Positions 1-5,844 of a DNA stretch of 7,752 bases are shown here, piece by piece. Within the stretch, counting starts at the first letter, position 1; the number at the start of each line of letters is the position of its first letter. A model generated the notes under the pieces. The model ran no database searches and was not told the origin of the DNA. It saw nothing but the letters and a program-made list of their open reading frames with translations. Origin of the DNA: Leucobacter sp. GTDB taxonomy: Bacteria > Actinomycetota > Actinomycetes > Actinomycetales > Microbacteriaceae. The translations under genes and the position numbers were made by a program. Location of the stretch: contig JAPSIU010000043.1 in the NCBI GenBank assembly GCA_031178565.1, positions 1 to 7,752 on the forward strand, in the 5' to 3' direction.

Positions 1-341
1 CGGTCGGGGTCAGCACCTACTCGATCTCCTTCGACGTGCGCACCGGCGGGGAGTACCGCTACACGATGACCAACGACGAGACCGGCGAGCGGTTCCCCAC
101 CGGGGGCGTCTTCGTCGAGGTCGAACCGATCGAGCGGCTCGTATTCACCTGGGGCAACCCGGGCGACGACGTCGAGGCCGCCCCGCGCATCACACTCACC
201 CTGGGCGACCTCGGCGAGCGCACCGAACTCGTGTTCCACCTGCGCGGCTACGACGGCAAGCCCGGCGACGGCTTCGTCTACGACGGCTGGGATGAGGCGC
301 TCACGAACCTCGGGCGGCACCTCGACGGCGAGCGGCTCTGA
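1..341 (+). CDS. AHSA1/SRPBCC-domain protein, 5' truncated
   Basis: The reading frame is open from base 3 to the TGA at 339-341, and the N-terminus lies outside the window. About 112 residues are visible. The segment with FDVRTGGEYRY followed by strands ending in FTWGNPGDD and a closing helix GWDEALTNLGRHL is the usual C-terminal two-thirds of an Aha1/START-like (SRPBCC) domain. Such proteins form a helix-grip cavity; many stand-alone bacterial members have no proven ligand, and they often sit next to ArsR-type regulators. A GTG at position 36 lies inside the conserved strand, so it is not the true start. The family call is fairly sure; the specific role is unknown. Confidence 0.8.
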   Translation, partial: VGVSTYSISFDVRTGGEYRYTMTNDETGERFPTGGVFVEVEPIERLVFTWGNPGDDVEAAPRITLTLGDLGERTELVFHLRGYDGKPGDGFVYDGWDEALTNLGRHLDGERL

Positions 342-360
342 ACCCCGGGCTCCGAGCGCC

Positions 361-391
361 CCTGCCGCCCCTGACTCGCCCGGGCGGCAGG
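361..391 (+). terminator. Hairpin after the AHSA1 gene, possible terminator
   Basis: CCTGCCGCCC at 361-370 pairs perfectly with GGGCGGCAGG at 382-391 across an 11-nt loop, starting 20 nt after the upstream stop codon. The stem is strong (10 bp, nearly all G-C) but no U-run follows, so this is a candidate actinobacterial-type terminator rather than a textbook one. Confidence 0.45.
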
Positions 392-442
392 TGCGCACCC
401 TGAAACTGGCGCCTCGGGTCATCCGCGAATGTCGGAGGTCCG

Positions 443-451
443 TGATGGAAT
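443..451 (+). promoter_or_regulatory. Extended -10 promoter for the HNH gene, predicted leaderless
   Basis: TGA directly followed by TGGAAT (446-451) fits an extended -10 box (TGN plus a hexamer matching TATAAT at 4 of 6 positions). Its last base is 6 nt before the ATG at 458, so transcription would begin at or next to the start codon. The only Shine-Dalgarno-like sequence, GGAGG at 434-438, is 19 nt from that ATG, too far for normal use. No convincing -35 hexamer is visible. The call rests on inspection only. Confidence 0.4.
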
Positions 452-457
452 ACCCGC

Positions 458-1843
458 ATGAAGGATCTCACGCCCCTCACGACCGCCGATCAGCGGCGCG
501 CGCTGGCCGCGGGCGTCGATGCGGTCGAACGGATCGACACGATGATTCAGCAGTTGGAGTACCTGAGAACCGTGCAGCTGGCCGGGCTGAGCAGGCTCGC
601 CTCGCGGATCGCCCGCGACGAGGGGCACTCCGATCACGGCGAGCTGGTGCATCGAGCGATCGAGGCGGAGGTCGCGGCTGCGATCCGCATCGGGAGGGTC
701 ACCGCAGCCAATCGTATGGGGCACGCCGATCAGTTGCTGGAGCGGTATCCCCGGGTCTCGGCGGCGTTCGCGGAGGGCCGGATATCGCTTCGGCACACAG
801 AGGTGCTCATCGACGCCGGGCAGATCCTGCAGACCGCGGGTGCGCGCGCCGCCTACGAGGCGGAGGTGCTCCCCCACGCGCTGGAATCGACGCCGCACGG
901 CTTGCGCGCGCACGCCCGGCGACTGGCAGAGCGCTTCGCCGAACGAGGTATCGACGATCGCCACCGTGAGGCCAGGCGGCTGCGCTGGGTAAGCGTCGTG
1001 AACGCCGACGACGGTATGGCCGATCTCACTGCCCGTATCGGCGCGGCGGAGGCCTACGCCATCAAGGATCGCCTGGCCAGAATCGCGCACCGTCTCCAGA
1101 CAGAGCCCCGCCCCGTCTCGACGGACGCGGGGCACTCGTCCCAACCCGAGCCTCGGACTCTTCAGCAGATGCAGGCCGATGCGTTCGTCGAGATCCTGCT
1201 CTCGAATGGCCTGAGCGCAGAAAGCGACACCGCTACTGCCGGCGACGCCGATCCCCGCGATCCGATCAGCGCCATCCAGGGGCGCGTGCAGGTCACCGTT
1301 CCCGTATTCAGCCTGATGGAGAAGCATCCCGAGGCCGAGGCGGATCCCTACGCGTTCCCTGCCGAGCTCGAGGGGTACGGCCCCATCGATTCCTCGACCG
1401 CTCGCCGCCTCGCCGCGGGTGCGGCGGGCTGGGATCGGGTGCTCACCCACCCGATTCACGGAACGGCTCTCGCGGTCGACCGCTACCGGCCCAGTGCGGA
1501 GCTCAGGCGAACCCTCGAGGCGCGTGACCAGCACTGCAGGTTCCCGGGGTGCATGAGGCGGCTCGACCACTGCGACATCGACCACACCCGGGCGGCGGCC
1601 ACTGGCGGCGAGACCTCGCTCGGGAATCTCGCCCACCTCTGCCGCCGGGATCACACGCTCAAGCACTTCGAGTTCCTGGGCGGGTCCGGGTGGAAGCCGC
1701 GACAGCGGGTCGGCGGAATCGTCGAGTGGACGAGCCCGATCGGCAGAAGCTACTCCTCCAGGCCCAGCAGCAGCGTGAGGTTCGCCCCGGTGGCCAGACG
1801 CGAGCGAGCCCCGGCACCGAGCACCGACCCCCGGATAGAGTGA
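458..1843 (+). CDS. DUF222 / 13E12-type HNH endonuclease
   Basis: This 461-aa protein has an N-terminal helical DUF222 region (roughly residues 20-330) and a C-terminal HNH nuclease domain. The HNH signature is clear: Cys360 and Cys365, then D373-I-D-H376, G383-G-E-T, N390 and L394-C395-R-R-D-H399 with K402-H403. Cys360, Cys365, Cys395 and a histidine probably bind structural zinc; His376 with Asn390 and His399 would form the metal-dependent nicking site. The tail WTSPIGRSY is typical of the family. An in-frame TGA at 443 makes the ATG at 458 the first possible ATG start. These genes occur in many copies in actinobacterial genomes; their biological role is not established, though mobility or DNA processing is often suggested. 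All nuclease residues are intact, so it is probably active. A 182-aa gene follows after 32 nt. Confidence 0.92.
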   Translation: MKDLTPLTTADQRRALAAGVDAVERIDTMIQQLEYLRTVQLAGLSRLASRIARDEGHSDHGELVHRAIEAEVAAAIRIGRVTAANRMGHADQLLERYPRVSAAFAEGRISLRHTEVLIDAGQILQTAGARAAYEAEVLPHALESTPHGLRAHARRLAERFAERGIDDRHREARRLRWVSVVNADDGMADLTARIGAAEAYAIKDRLARIAHRLQTEPRPVSTDAGHSSQPEPRTLQQMQADAFVEILLSNGLSAESDTATAGDADPRDPISAIQGRVQVTVPVFSLMEKHPEAEADPYAFPAELEGYGPIDSSTARRLAAGAAGWDRVLTHPIHGTALAVDRYRPSAELRRTLEARDQHCRFPGCMRRLDHCDIDHTRAAATGGETSLGNLAHLCRRDHTLKHFEFLGGSGWKPRQRVGGIVEWTSPIGRSYSSRPSSSVRFAPVARRERAPAPSTDPRIE

Positions 1844-1875
1844 TCCTGCCAGTCGATACGAGAGCGGGGACTGCA

Positions 1876-2424
1876 ATGGGCGGATTCGAAAGCCGACACG
1901 GCCTGTCCGAACCGAGCGGCGCCGGACCATCTCAGTCGGCGGCCGGCGATGATCCGATCGACCTTCAGATAGACGACGACGGATTCGTCTGCGTCATCGC
2001 GCCCGACGGCTACAGCGGGTTCGTGGACGAGGATTGGGCACTCGATCAGCTCCTCGCCCGCTTCGTCGAGCAGATGAATCAGGGAAACCTGTTCATCGCA
2101 TACCCCGGTCCCGATCACGCGGGCGCTGATCTCGCCTTCGAGCAGGCGCCATCTCCGGAATCGGCGATCCGCAAGGTCGCCGGCATCGTTCACGTCGGCG
2201 ATGCGGGCCTCTGGCTCACGGACTACACCGAGCTGACGATGGCCGCCCAGTTCGAAGACGCCCCGCCTCTCGCAAGCTATTCGCGCCGTCTGCCGATCGC
2301 TCCCGGAACGTACCGGGTCACCCTCCGAGAGCGCCCCCTCGATGGATCGCACTTCCTGCTCACCGTGGCACCGGCGGATGCGGAAACGGTCGTGGAGCAT
2401 CGCTCCGTGCCCTGGTTCGAGTAG
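1876..2424 (+). CDS. Hypothetical protein downstream of the HNH nuclease
   Basis: This 182-aa protein is not a family I can name. The ATG at 1876 is preceded by GGGGA with 5-nt spacing. A GTG at 1840 that overlaps the nuclease TGA (GTGA) is a possible earlier start and would add 12 residues. The first ~25 residues are polar and probably disordered. The body is acidic, with no signal peptide or membrane segment, so it is likely cytoplasmic. Predicted strands and turns alternate, ending in LPIAPGTYRVTLRE and a final strand, a pattern loosely like small beta-rich inhibitor or immunity folds such as ComJ/Nin, the inhibitor of the NucA nuclease. That resemblance is weak and from memory. Being just 32 nt after a nuclease, it may be cotranscribed with it. 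It ends just before a hairpin at 2431-2447. Confidence 0.75.
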   Translation: MGGFESRHGLSEPSGAGPSQSAAGDDPIDLQIDDDGFVCVIAPDGYSGFVDEDWALDQLLARFVEQMNQGNLFIAYPGPDHAGADLAFEQAPSPESAIRKVAGIVHVGDAGLWLTDYTELTMAAQFEDAPPLASYSRRLPIAPGTYRVTLRERPLDGSHFLLTVAPADAETVVEHRSVPWFE

Positions 2425-2430
2425 GGGTCC

Positions 2431-2447
2431 GAGCGCGGGACGCGCTC
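2431..2447 (+). terminator. Hairpin terminator after the HNH/hypothetical pair
   Basis: GAGCGCG (2431-2437) pairs perfectly with CGCGCTC (2441-2447) across a 3-nt GGA loop, 6 nt after the stop at 2424, and is followed by a short T-containing stretch (CATTCAT). The position between converging genes supports a terminator. The remaining 2448-2584 shows no gene or repeat that I can recognise. Confidence 0.5.
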
Positions 2448-2584
2448 CATTCATCAGCTCACGCCGTCTCGACCAGCTCGCGCATCGAGGAGGGTTGTAC
2501 GTTTCCGCGCCATTGCGGTCGCCCTTTCTCCAGGTTCCGAATCACCTCTCAATCCAGCAGGCGTCATTCCTGACTTCACCGATC

Positions 2585-2935
2585 TCAGTCGACCGACTCC
2601 AGCTCCGTCAGACGCTGCCGTGTCCGGCGGAGTTCGGCCTGCCGCGCATCAAGACGCTCGGCCAGCGAGTCCAGTTCGGCTCGCAGGTCGGGGCACATCT
2701 GCAACGAGATACCGTGATCGCCGGTGCGAGCGCAGTCGAGGTACCGCCGGATCGTCGAGGTCCCCAACCCGGCGGCGATCATCGTTCTGATCTGAGCCAC
2801 GCGGATGGCGTCCGACTCGGAGTAGTCCCGGTAGCCGCTGCTATCCCGGTCCGGGATCAGGAGCCCCTTCTCCTCGTAGTGCCGAAGCGCCCGGGGGCTC
2901 ACCCCGGTCGACTCGGCGAGTTCGCTGATCAGCAC
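2585..2935 (-). CDS. MerR-family transcriptional regulator
   Basis: This is a 116-aa DNA-binding regulator. Residues 1-38 form the winged helix-turn-helix of MerR proteins (ISELAESTGVSPRALRHYEEKGLL, then the wing with RDSSGYRDY), and residues 40-66 are the second helical pair (IRTMIAAGLGTSTIRRYL). Residues 83-113 form the short dimerising coiled coil. No large effector domain follows. Cys68 and Cys81 flank the loop before the coil and could sense metal or redox state, but this is unproven. The start is a GTG at 2935, chosen because GAGGAGGAGGAA lies about 7 nt upstream and the MerR fold begins immediately; an in-frame ATG at 3010 would place an unrelated tail in front. It diverges from the serine hydrolase gene, and the palindrome between them is its likely operator. 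It probably activates or represses that gene. Confidence 0.9.
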   Translation of the reverse strand: MLISELAESTGVSPRALRHYEEKGLLIPDRDSSGYRDYSESDAIRVAQIRTMIAAGLGTSTIRRYLDCARTGDHGISLQMCPDLRAELDSLAERLDARQAELRRTRQRLTELESVD

Positions 2936-2956
2936 TGTCGATTCCTCCTCCTCGGT

Positions 2957-2988
2957 TTGACCTTCACGCTGGCGTGAAGCTCTAGCCT
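2957..2988 (+). promoter_or_regulatory. MerR-type promoter/operator for the hydrolase gene
   Basis: A -35 box TTGACC (2957-2962) is followed by a perfect 18-bp palindrome CTTCACGC-TG-GCGTGAAG (2962-2979) and a -10-like TAGCCT (2983-2988). The spacer is 20 bp, longer than the usual 17. MerR activators classically bind a palindrome inside such an over-long spacer and untwist it. The -10 ends 6 nt before the ATG at 2995, so the transcript would be leaderless; no Shine-Dalgarno sequence precedes that ATG. The site is in the 59-bp gap between the divergent genes and may also affect the regulator gene itself. Confidence 0.7.
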
Positions 2989-2994
2989 CCTGAC

Positions 2995-3618
2995 ATGACC
3001 TTTCGTGCAACGCAGCAACGCGCTTCCATCTTCCACGGCTACGGTGCGACCCCCGAGGACCACTGGTTCGGATGGCTGGCGGATCAGCTCAGTTCGGTGG
3101 GCATCCCGACCGCCATACCGGCCCTTCCGAACCCGCTCGACCCCGAGCCCGAGCAGTGGGAGCGGGTCGCACGATCGACCCTTGGGACGATCGACGAACA
3201 CTCGATCGTCGTCGCGCACAGCCTGGGCTGCCTGACAGCACTGCGCGCCCTGCGCTCCCAGCACTCCCTGCCGGGCGCGCAACGGCTCGGAACCCTCGTG
3301 CTCGTCGCCGGCTTCATCGACCCGCTCCCCGCACTCCCCCAGCTGGACGCCTACATCGAAGCCGGCTGCGATCCCGAGGAGCTGGATGTGACGAGCCTCA
3401 GCGCCCGCGTCGATCGGATCACGGTCCTCCGGTCGGATCACGACCCGTTCGTACCGACGGTCCACACCGACCGCCTGGCAGAGCTTCTCGGCGCATCGGC
3501 GCAGGTGGTTCCGGGAGCGGGTCACTTCCTCGCCGCCGACGGCGTCACCTCGCTGCGCGAGGTCCGCGACGCGATCATCCCGCGATGCGATCATCCCGTG
3601 ACGCTCGACGGAGCGTAG
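2995..3618 (+). CDS. RBBP9/YdeN-like alpha/beta-hydrolase
   Basis: This 207-aa cytoplasmic serine hydrolase has the expected alpha/beta-hydrolase landmarks. The HGYGATPEDHWFGWL block (14-28) forms the oxyanion region. The nucleophile elbow is AHSLGC with Ser76, the acid is Asp150 in SDHDPFVP, and the base is His177 in GAGHF. The N-terminal HGYG and the DPFV motif match RBBP9/YdeN members, for which physiological substrates are largely unknown. The gene is divergent from merR and is probably its target. It has no Shine-Dalgarno sequence and its promoter -10 is 6 nt from the ATG. Its 3' end overlaps marR by 28 bp, and the last 11 residues seem to come from a short tandem duplication (3564-3598). 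Catalytic residues are all present. Confidence 0.9.
   Translation: MTFRATQQRASIFHGYGATPEDHWFGWLADQLSSVGIPTAIPALPNPLDPEPEQWERVARSTLGTIDEHSIVVAHSLGCLTALRALRSQHSLPGAQRLGTLVLVAGFIDPLPALPQLDAYIEAGCDPEELDVTSLSARVDRITVLRSDHDPFVPTVHTDRLAELLGASAQVVPGAGHFLAADGVTSLREVRDAIIPRCDHPVTLDGA
3564..3598. repeat. Tandem duplication, 16-bp period, at convergent gene ends
   Basis: Bases 3564-3582 and 3580-3598 match at 18 of 19 positions with a 16-bp offset (CCGCGACGCGATCATCCCG versus the same with one C-to-T change). The period is not a multiple of three. In the hydrolase frame the first copy reads DAIIP and then continues; removing one copy would put a TGA directly after DAIIP. The marR stop codon (TCA at 3591-3593 on this strand) lies in the second copy, so marR is unaffected. 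Confidence 0.75.
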
Positions 3619-4037
3619 AAATCGCTCACCGCGTCCAGGTATCGGACGACGACGGCGAGCTCGTCGGCGCCGAACCGCCCGCTCACCTCATCGAACCGGC
3701 GATCCGCGCGGTCGTAGAACGCATGCAACGGCGCGATGGCCCCGGGAACAAGCTCCAGCACCGTCCTGCGGCGGTCGGCCGGGTCGGGCATGCGGCGGAT
3801 GTAACCGGCGGCCTCGAGCCGGTCGACCAGCTTGGTCACCGTGCTGGCGGGCATGCCGGTGGTCGTGCTGATCGCCCGAGGCGTGCGCACGTCGTCGCGG
3901 AGCACCATCAGGTGCAGCGTCTGCAAGTCGGTCACCCGCAGGCCGTGAGCGCGCGCCACACGATCGTTGTCGAGGATAGCGTGCACGAGCTGCCGCTGCA
4001 TCGCCGCACGCACCCGGGCCACCTGGTCTTCGGTCAT
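3591..4037 (-). CDS. MarR-family transcriptional regulator
   Basis: This 148-aa dimeric winged-helix regulator has the MarR layout. Helices at 1-45 contribute to dimerisation. The DNA-binding helices are at about 52-80 (RAISTTTGMPASTVTKLVDRLEAAGYI), the wing is RMPDPADRRRTVLEL (82-96) with the conserved D-x-R-D/R type charge pattern, and C-terminal helices (98-142) complete the dimer. The ATG at 4037 is chosen because GGAGG lies 7 nt upstream. It is divergent from the short-chain dehydrogenase gene 102 bp away, the standard arrangement in which the regulator represses itself and its neighbour until a small ligand binds. Its 3' end overlaps the convergent hydrolase gene by 28 bp. The ligand cannot be predicted. 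Confidence 0.9.
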   Translation of the reverse strand: MTEDQVARVRAAMQRQLVHAILDNDRVARAHGLRVTDLQTLHLMVLRDDVRTPRAISTTTGMPASTVTKLVDRLEAAGYIRRMPDPADRRRTVLELVPGAIAPLHAFYDRADRRFDEVSGRFGADELAVVVRYLDAVSDFYAPSSVTG

Positions 4038-4063
4038 CCGTCCGCCTCCACTGCTAGGATCGA

Positions 4064-4103
4064 TCCCGAACCGGGAACATACCGAATCGGGACTATTCCT
4101 GAA
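4064..4103 (-). promoter_or_regulatory. marR promoter with candidate operator repeats
   Basis: On the minus strand, TTCAGG (4098-4103) and TATGTT (4076-4081) form a plausible -35/-10 pair with a 16-bp spacer. Two similar sites sit here, 16 bp apart: CCGAACCGGGA at 4066-4076 (inside the 13-bp inverted repeat TCCCG-AAC-CGGGA, 4064-4076) and CCGAATCGGGA at 4082-4092. One touches the -10 box and the other fills the spacer, so a protein bound there would block marR transcription. They are therefore candidate MarR operators. The dehydrogenase promoter on the other strand is not clear. Confidence 0.45.
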
Positions 4104-4139
4104 GTGTAGCGGTTCTTCGGATCGAGTGGATGGAGACCC

Positions 4140-4775
4140 ATGAGGATCTTGGTACCGGGCGCGACGGGCACCGTGGGCGGGCACGTGGTGGAGCAGGCCC
4201 TCGCGCGGGGGCACGAGGTGGTCGCGACCGCACGCACCCCCGCGGCGCTCACCATCGAGCACCCGCGTCTCACGAAGACGCCGGTCGACATCCTGGACCC
4301 TCGCGCCGTCGCACCGCTCCTCGACGGAGTCGATGCCGTGGTGAGCACCGTCGGCATCGGGACGTCGAAGGCCCCCACGACGCTCTATTCGGCGGGCACC
4401 AAGAACCTCATCGACGGCATGAACGCCCACGGCGTTCGGCGTCTCGTGGTCATCTCCTCGGAGGTCGCCGAGCACTGGGCGCATCAGGGCCCGCTCAAGC
4501 TGTGGATCGTGCTCCCGCTGCTGCAGCGGTTCCTGGGCGCGACCTACGACGACATGCGCCGGATGGATGTCGTGCTCTGGGAGAGCGACGTCCAGTGGTC
4601 CGCGGTCCGCGCTCCCCGCATCCGGCCCGCCCGCGCGAAGGGCCGCTACCGGTCGAGCGTCGACGGTCCACTGAGGCGCGGCTGGATGATCACCGCCGCG
4701 GACATGGCCGCCGCGCTGCTCGACATCGTCGAACGCGAGGATCTCGGTCGCCGGCACGTCTACGTCGCGAACTGA
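4140..4775 (+). CDS. NAD(P)H-binding atypical short-chain dehydrogenase (NmrA-like)
   Basis: This 211-aa Rossmann-fold protein starts with a classic dinucleotide-binding loop, GATGTVG at residues 7-13, after the first beta strand. Later come the ATART turn that ends strand 2, the VDAVVSTVG strand 4 and VISSEVA strand 5. It lacks the canonical YxxxK catalytic pair of classical SDRs, which fits the atypical SDR/NmrA and BVR-B-like groups that reduce small molecules or sense NAD(P) redox state. The ATG at 4140 follows GGAG at a short 4-nt spacing. It diverges from marR and is the probable regulated target. It converges with mutM across an 84-bp gap. No signal peptide or membrane helix is seen, so it should be cytoplasmic. 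Substrate unknown. Confidence 0.87.
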   Translation: MRILVPGATGTVGGHVVEQALARGHEVVATARTPAALTIEHPRLTKTPVDILDPRAVAPLLDGVDAVVSTVGIGTSKAPTTLYSAGTKNLIDGMNAHGVRRLVVISSEVAEHWAHQGPLKLWIVLPLLQRFLGATYDDMRRMDVVLWESDVQWSAVRAPRIRPARAKGRYRSSVDGPLRRGWMITAADMAAALLDIVEREDLGRRHVYVAN

Positions 4776-4806
4776 CCGCACCTGCGACACTCCCGCAGCA
4801 CACCTG

Positions 4807-4830
4807 TGCGAGCTTCCGAACCCGCTCGCA
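4807..4830. terminator. Bidirectional hairpin between dehydrogenase and mutM
   Basis: TGCGAGC (4807-4813) and GCTCGCA (4824-4830) form a 7-bp stem with a 10-nt loop, 31 nt after the dehydrogenase stop and 29 nt beyond the mutM stop on the other strand. The central position between convergent genes suggests a shared terminator, but neither side has a U-run. Confidence 0.35.
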
Positions 4831-4859
4831 TCCGAGTCGAGGAGGCCGCGATCGACGTA

Positions 4860-5843
4860 TCACCGCCGCCGCTGGCACCTCGGGCAGAAGTGCGAGGAGC
4901 GGCCGCCGAACGGAACCCGCTTGATCGGAGTGCCGCAGCGGGGGCACGGCTGCCCGGTTCGTCCGTAGGCATTCAGACTGTGCGCGAAGTACCCCGCCTG
5001 CCCGTTCACGTTCACGTACTGCGCGTCGAAGCTGGTGCCGCCCTCGGCGAGCGCCTGCGCGAACACCTCGCGCAACCGCGCGAGCAACTCGCGCGCCTTC
5101 CGCGGTCCGAGCGCCGAGCCCGGGGTCTCGGGATGCACGCGTGCGCGCCACAGCGCTTCATCGGCGTAGATGTTGCCGACGCCGCTCACGAGCGCCTGAT
5201 CGAGCAACAGCTTCTTCACGCCGGAGCTGCGGGAGCGCAGCGCGTCCGCGAAACGGGCGTCATCGAACGCGGGATCGAGCGGGTCGCGTGCGATGCGGAA
5301 CGCCTGGCTCGGGATCATCGCGCGACGATCCGACGCATCCCCCATCGCGTCCGCGACGGAGACGAGCGTGTCGAGCGCGAGAGAGCCGAAGAGGCGCTGG
5401 TCGGAGAAGTCGAGCCTCAGCGGCCCGTGCTCGGGATGCTCGATCCACAGGCGGATCCGCACGTGCCGGTCATCGGGCGCCTCGAGCGATCGCAGGAGCA
5501 GTTGTCCGCTCATGCCGAGGTGGGCGAGCAGCGCGACCCCCGGCACATCTGCGGCCCCGTCCACCGGACGTACCGCGCGCACCGGCACCCACATGAACTT
5601 GCCGCGTCGCGCCGGCGCCTCGAGCGTCAGCCCGACCATCCGACGCTCAAAGTCGGCGGCGCGCGCAGCCCCGGCCTCCGCGGTGAGCGTCACGCCGTGA
5701 CCGCCGAGCCCGTCATCGCCCACGAGCGGGAGATGCCGCTTGAGGGCGCGCGGATCCCGAACCTCGACGCCGATCACGGTCGCTCCGGTCACGGCGGGCG
5801 CGAGCCCGGCGCGCACCACTTCGACCTCCGGCAGTTCCGGCAC
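4860..5843 (-). CDS. mutM: Formamidopyrimidine-DNA glycosylase (8-oxoguanine repair)
   Basis: MutM (Fpg) excises 8-oxoguanine and formamidopyrimidines and then nicks the abasic strand, the first steps of base excision repair. The protein is 327 aa, longer than the usual 270-290, mainly from extra sequence near residues 37-64. The GTG start gives mature N-terminal PELPEVE; Pro2 is the Schiff-base nucleophile and Glu3 the acid/base. Other landmarks are Lys82 in RRGK, the HLGMSGQL block (108-115), the helix-two-turn-helix around QALVSGVGNIYADEAL (216-231, Asn224) and the C-terminal zinc finger C300-x2-C-x16-C-x2-C323 with Arg315 contacting the lesion. The start is fixed by the conserved N-terminus; it lies 1 nt after the rnc stop, so translation is probably coupled. 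It is the last gene of this operon within the window. Confidence 0.96.
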   Translation of the reverse strand: MPELPEVEVVRAGLAPAVTGATVIGVEVRDPRALKRHLPLVGDDGLGGHGVTLTAEAGAARAADFERRMVGLTLEAPARRGKFMWVPVRAVRPVDGAADVPGVALLAHLGMSGQLLLRSLEAPDDRHVRIRLWIEHPEHGPLRLDFSDQRLFGSLALDTLVSVADAMGDASDRRAMIPSQAFRIARDPLDPAFDDARFADALRSRSSGVKKLLLDQALVSGVGNIYADEALWRARVHPETPGSALGPRKARELLARLREVFAQALAEGGTSFDAQYVNVNGQAGYFAHSLNAYGRTGQPCPRCGTPIKRVPFGGRSSHFCPRCQRRR

Positions 5844-5844
5844 G

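Noticed and set aside
445..969. ATG at 445 with GGAGG 6 nt upstream, opening a 174-codon frame over the HNH start
   Set aside because: The spacing is attractive, but the product is arginine-rich without any motif and overlaps the clearly conserved DUF222 frame; probably chance, since GGAGG precedes the predicted -10.
419..1930. Long (503-codon) open frame on the minus strand
   Set aside because: It lies antisense to the whole HNH nuclease gene, has arginine/glycine-rich low-information sequence and no recognisable motif; it is a typical GC-rich shadow frame.
2936..3010. Longer merR start at the ATG at 3010
   Set aside because: It would read through the palindromic promoter and past the hydrolase start; the GTG at 2935 has a strong Shine-Dalgarno sequence and begins the MerR fold directly.
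3072..4109. 345-codon plus-strand frame spanning the hydrolase end and marR
   Set aside because: It crosses two well-supported genes in another frame and strand and is compositionally a shadow.
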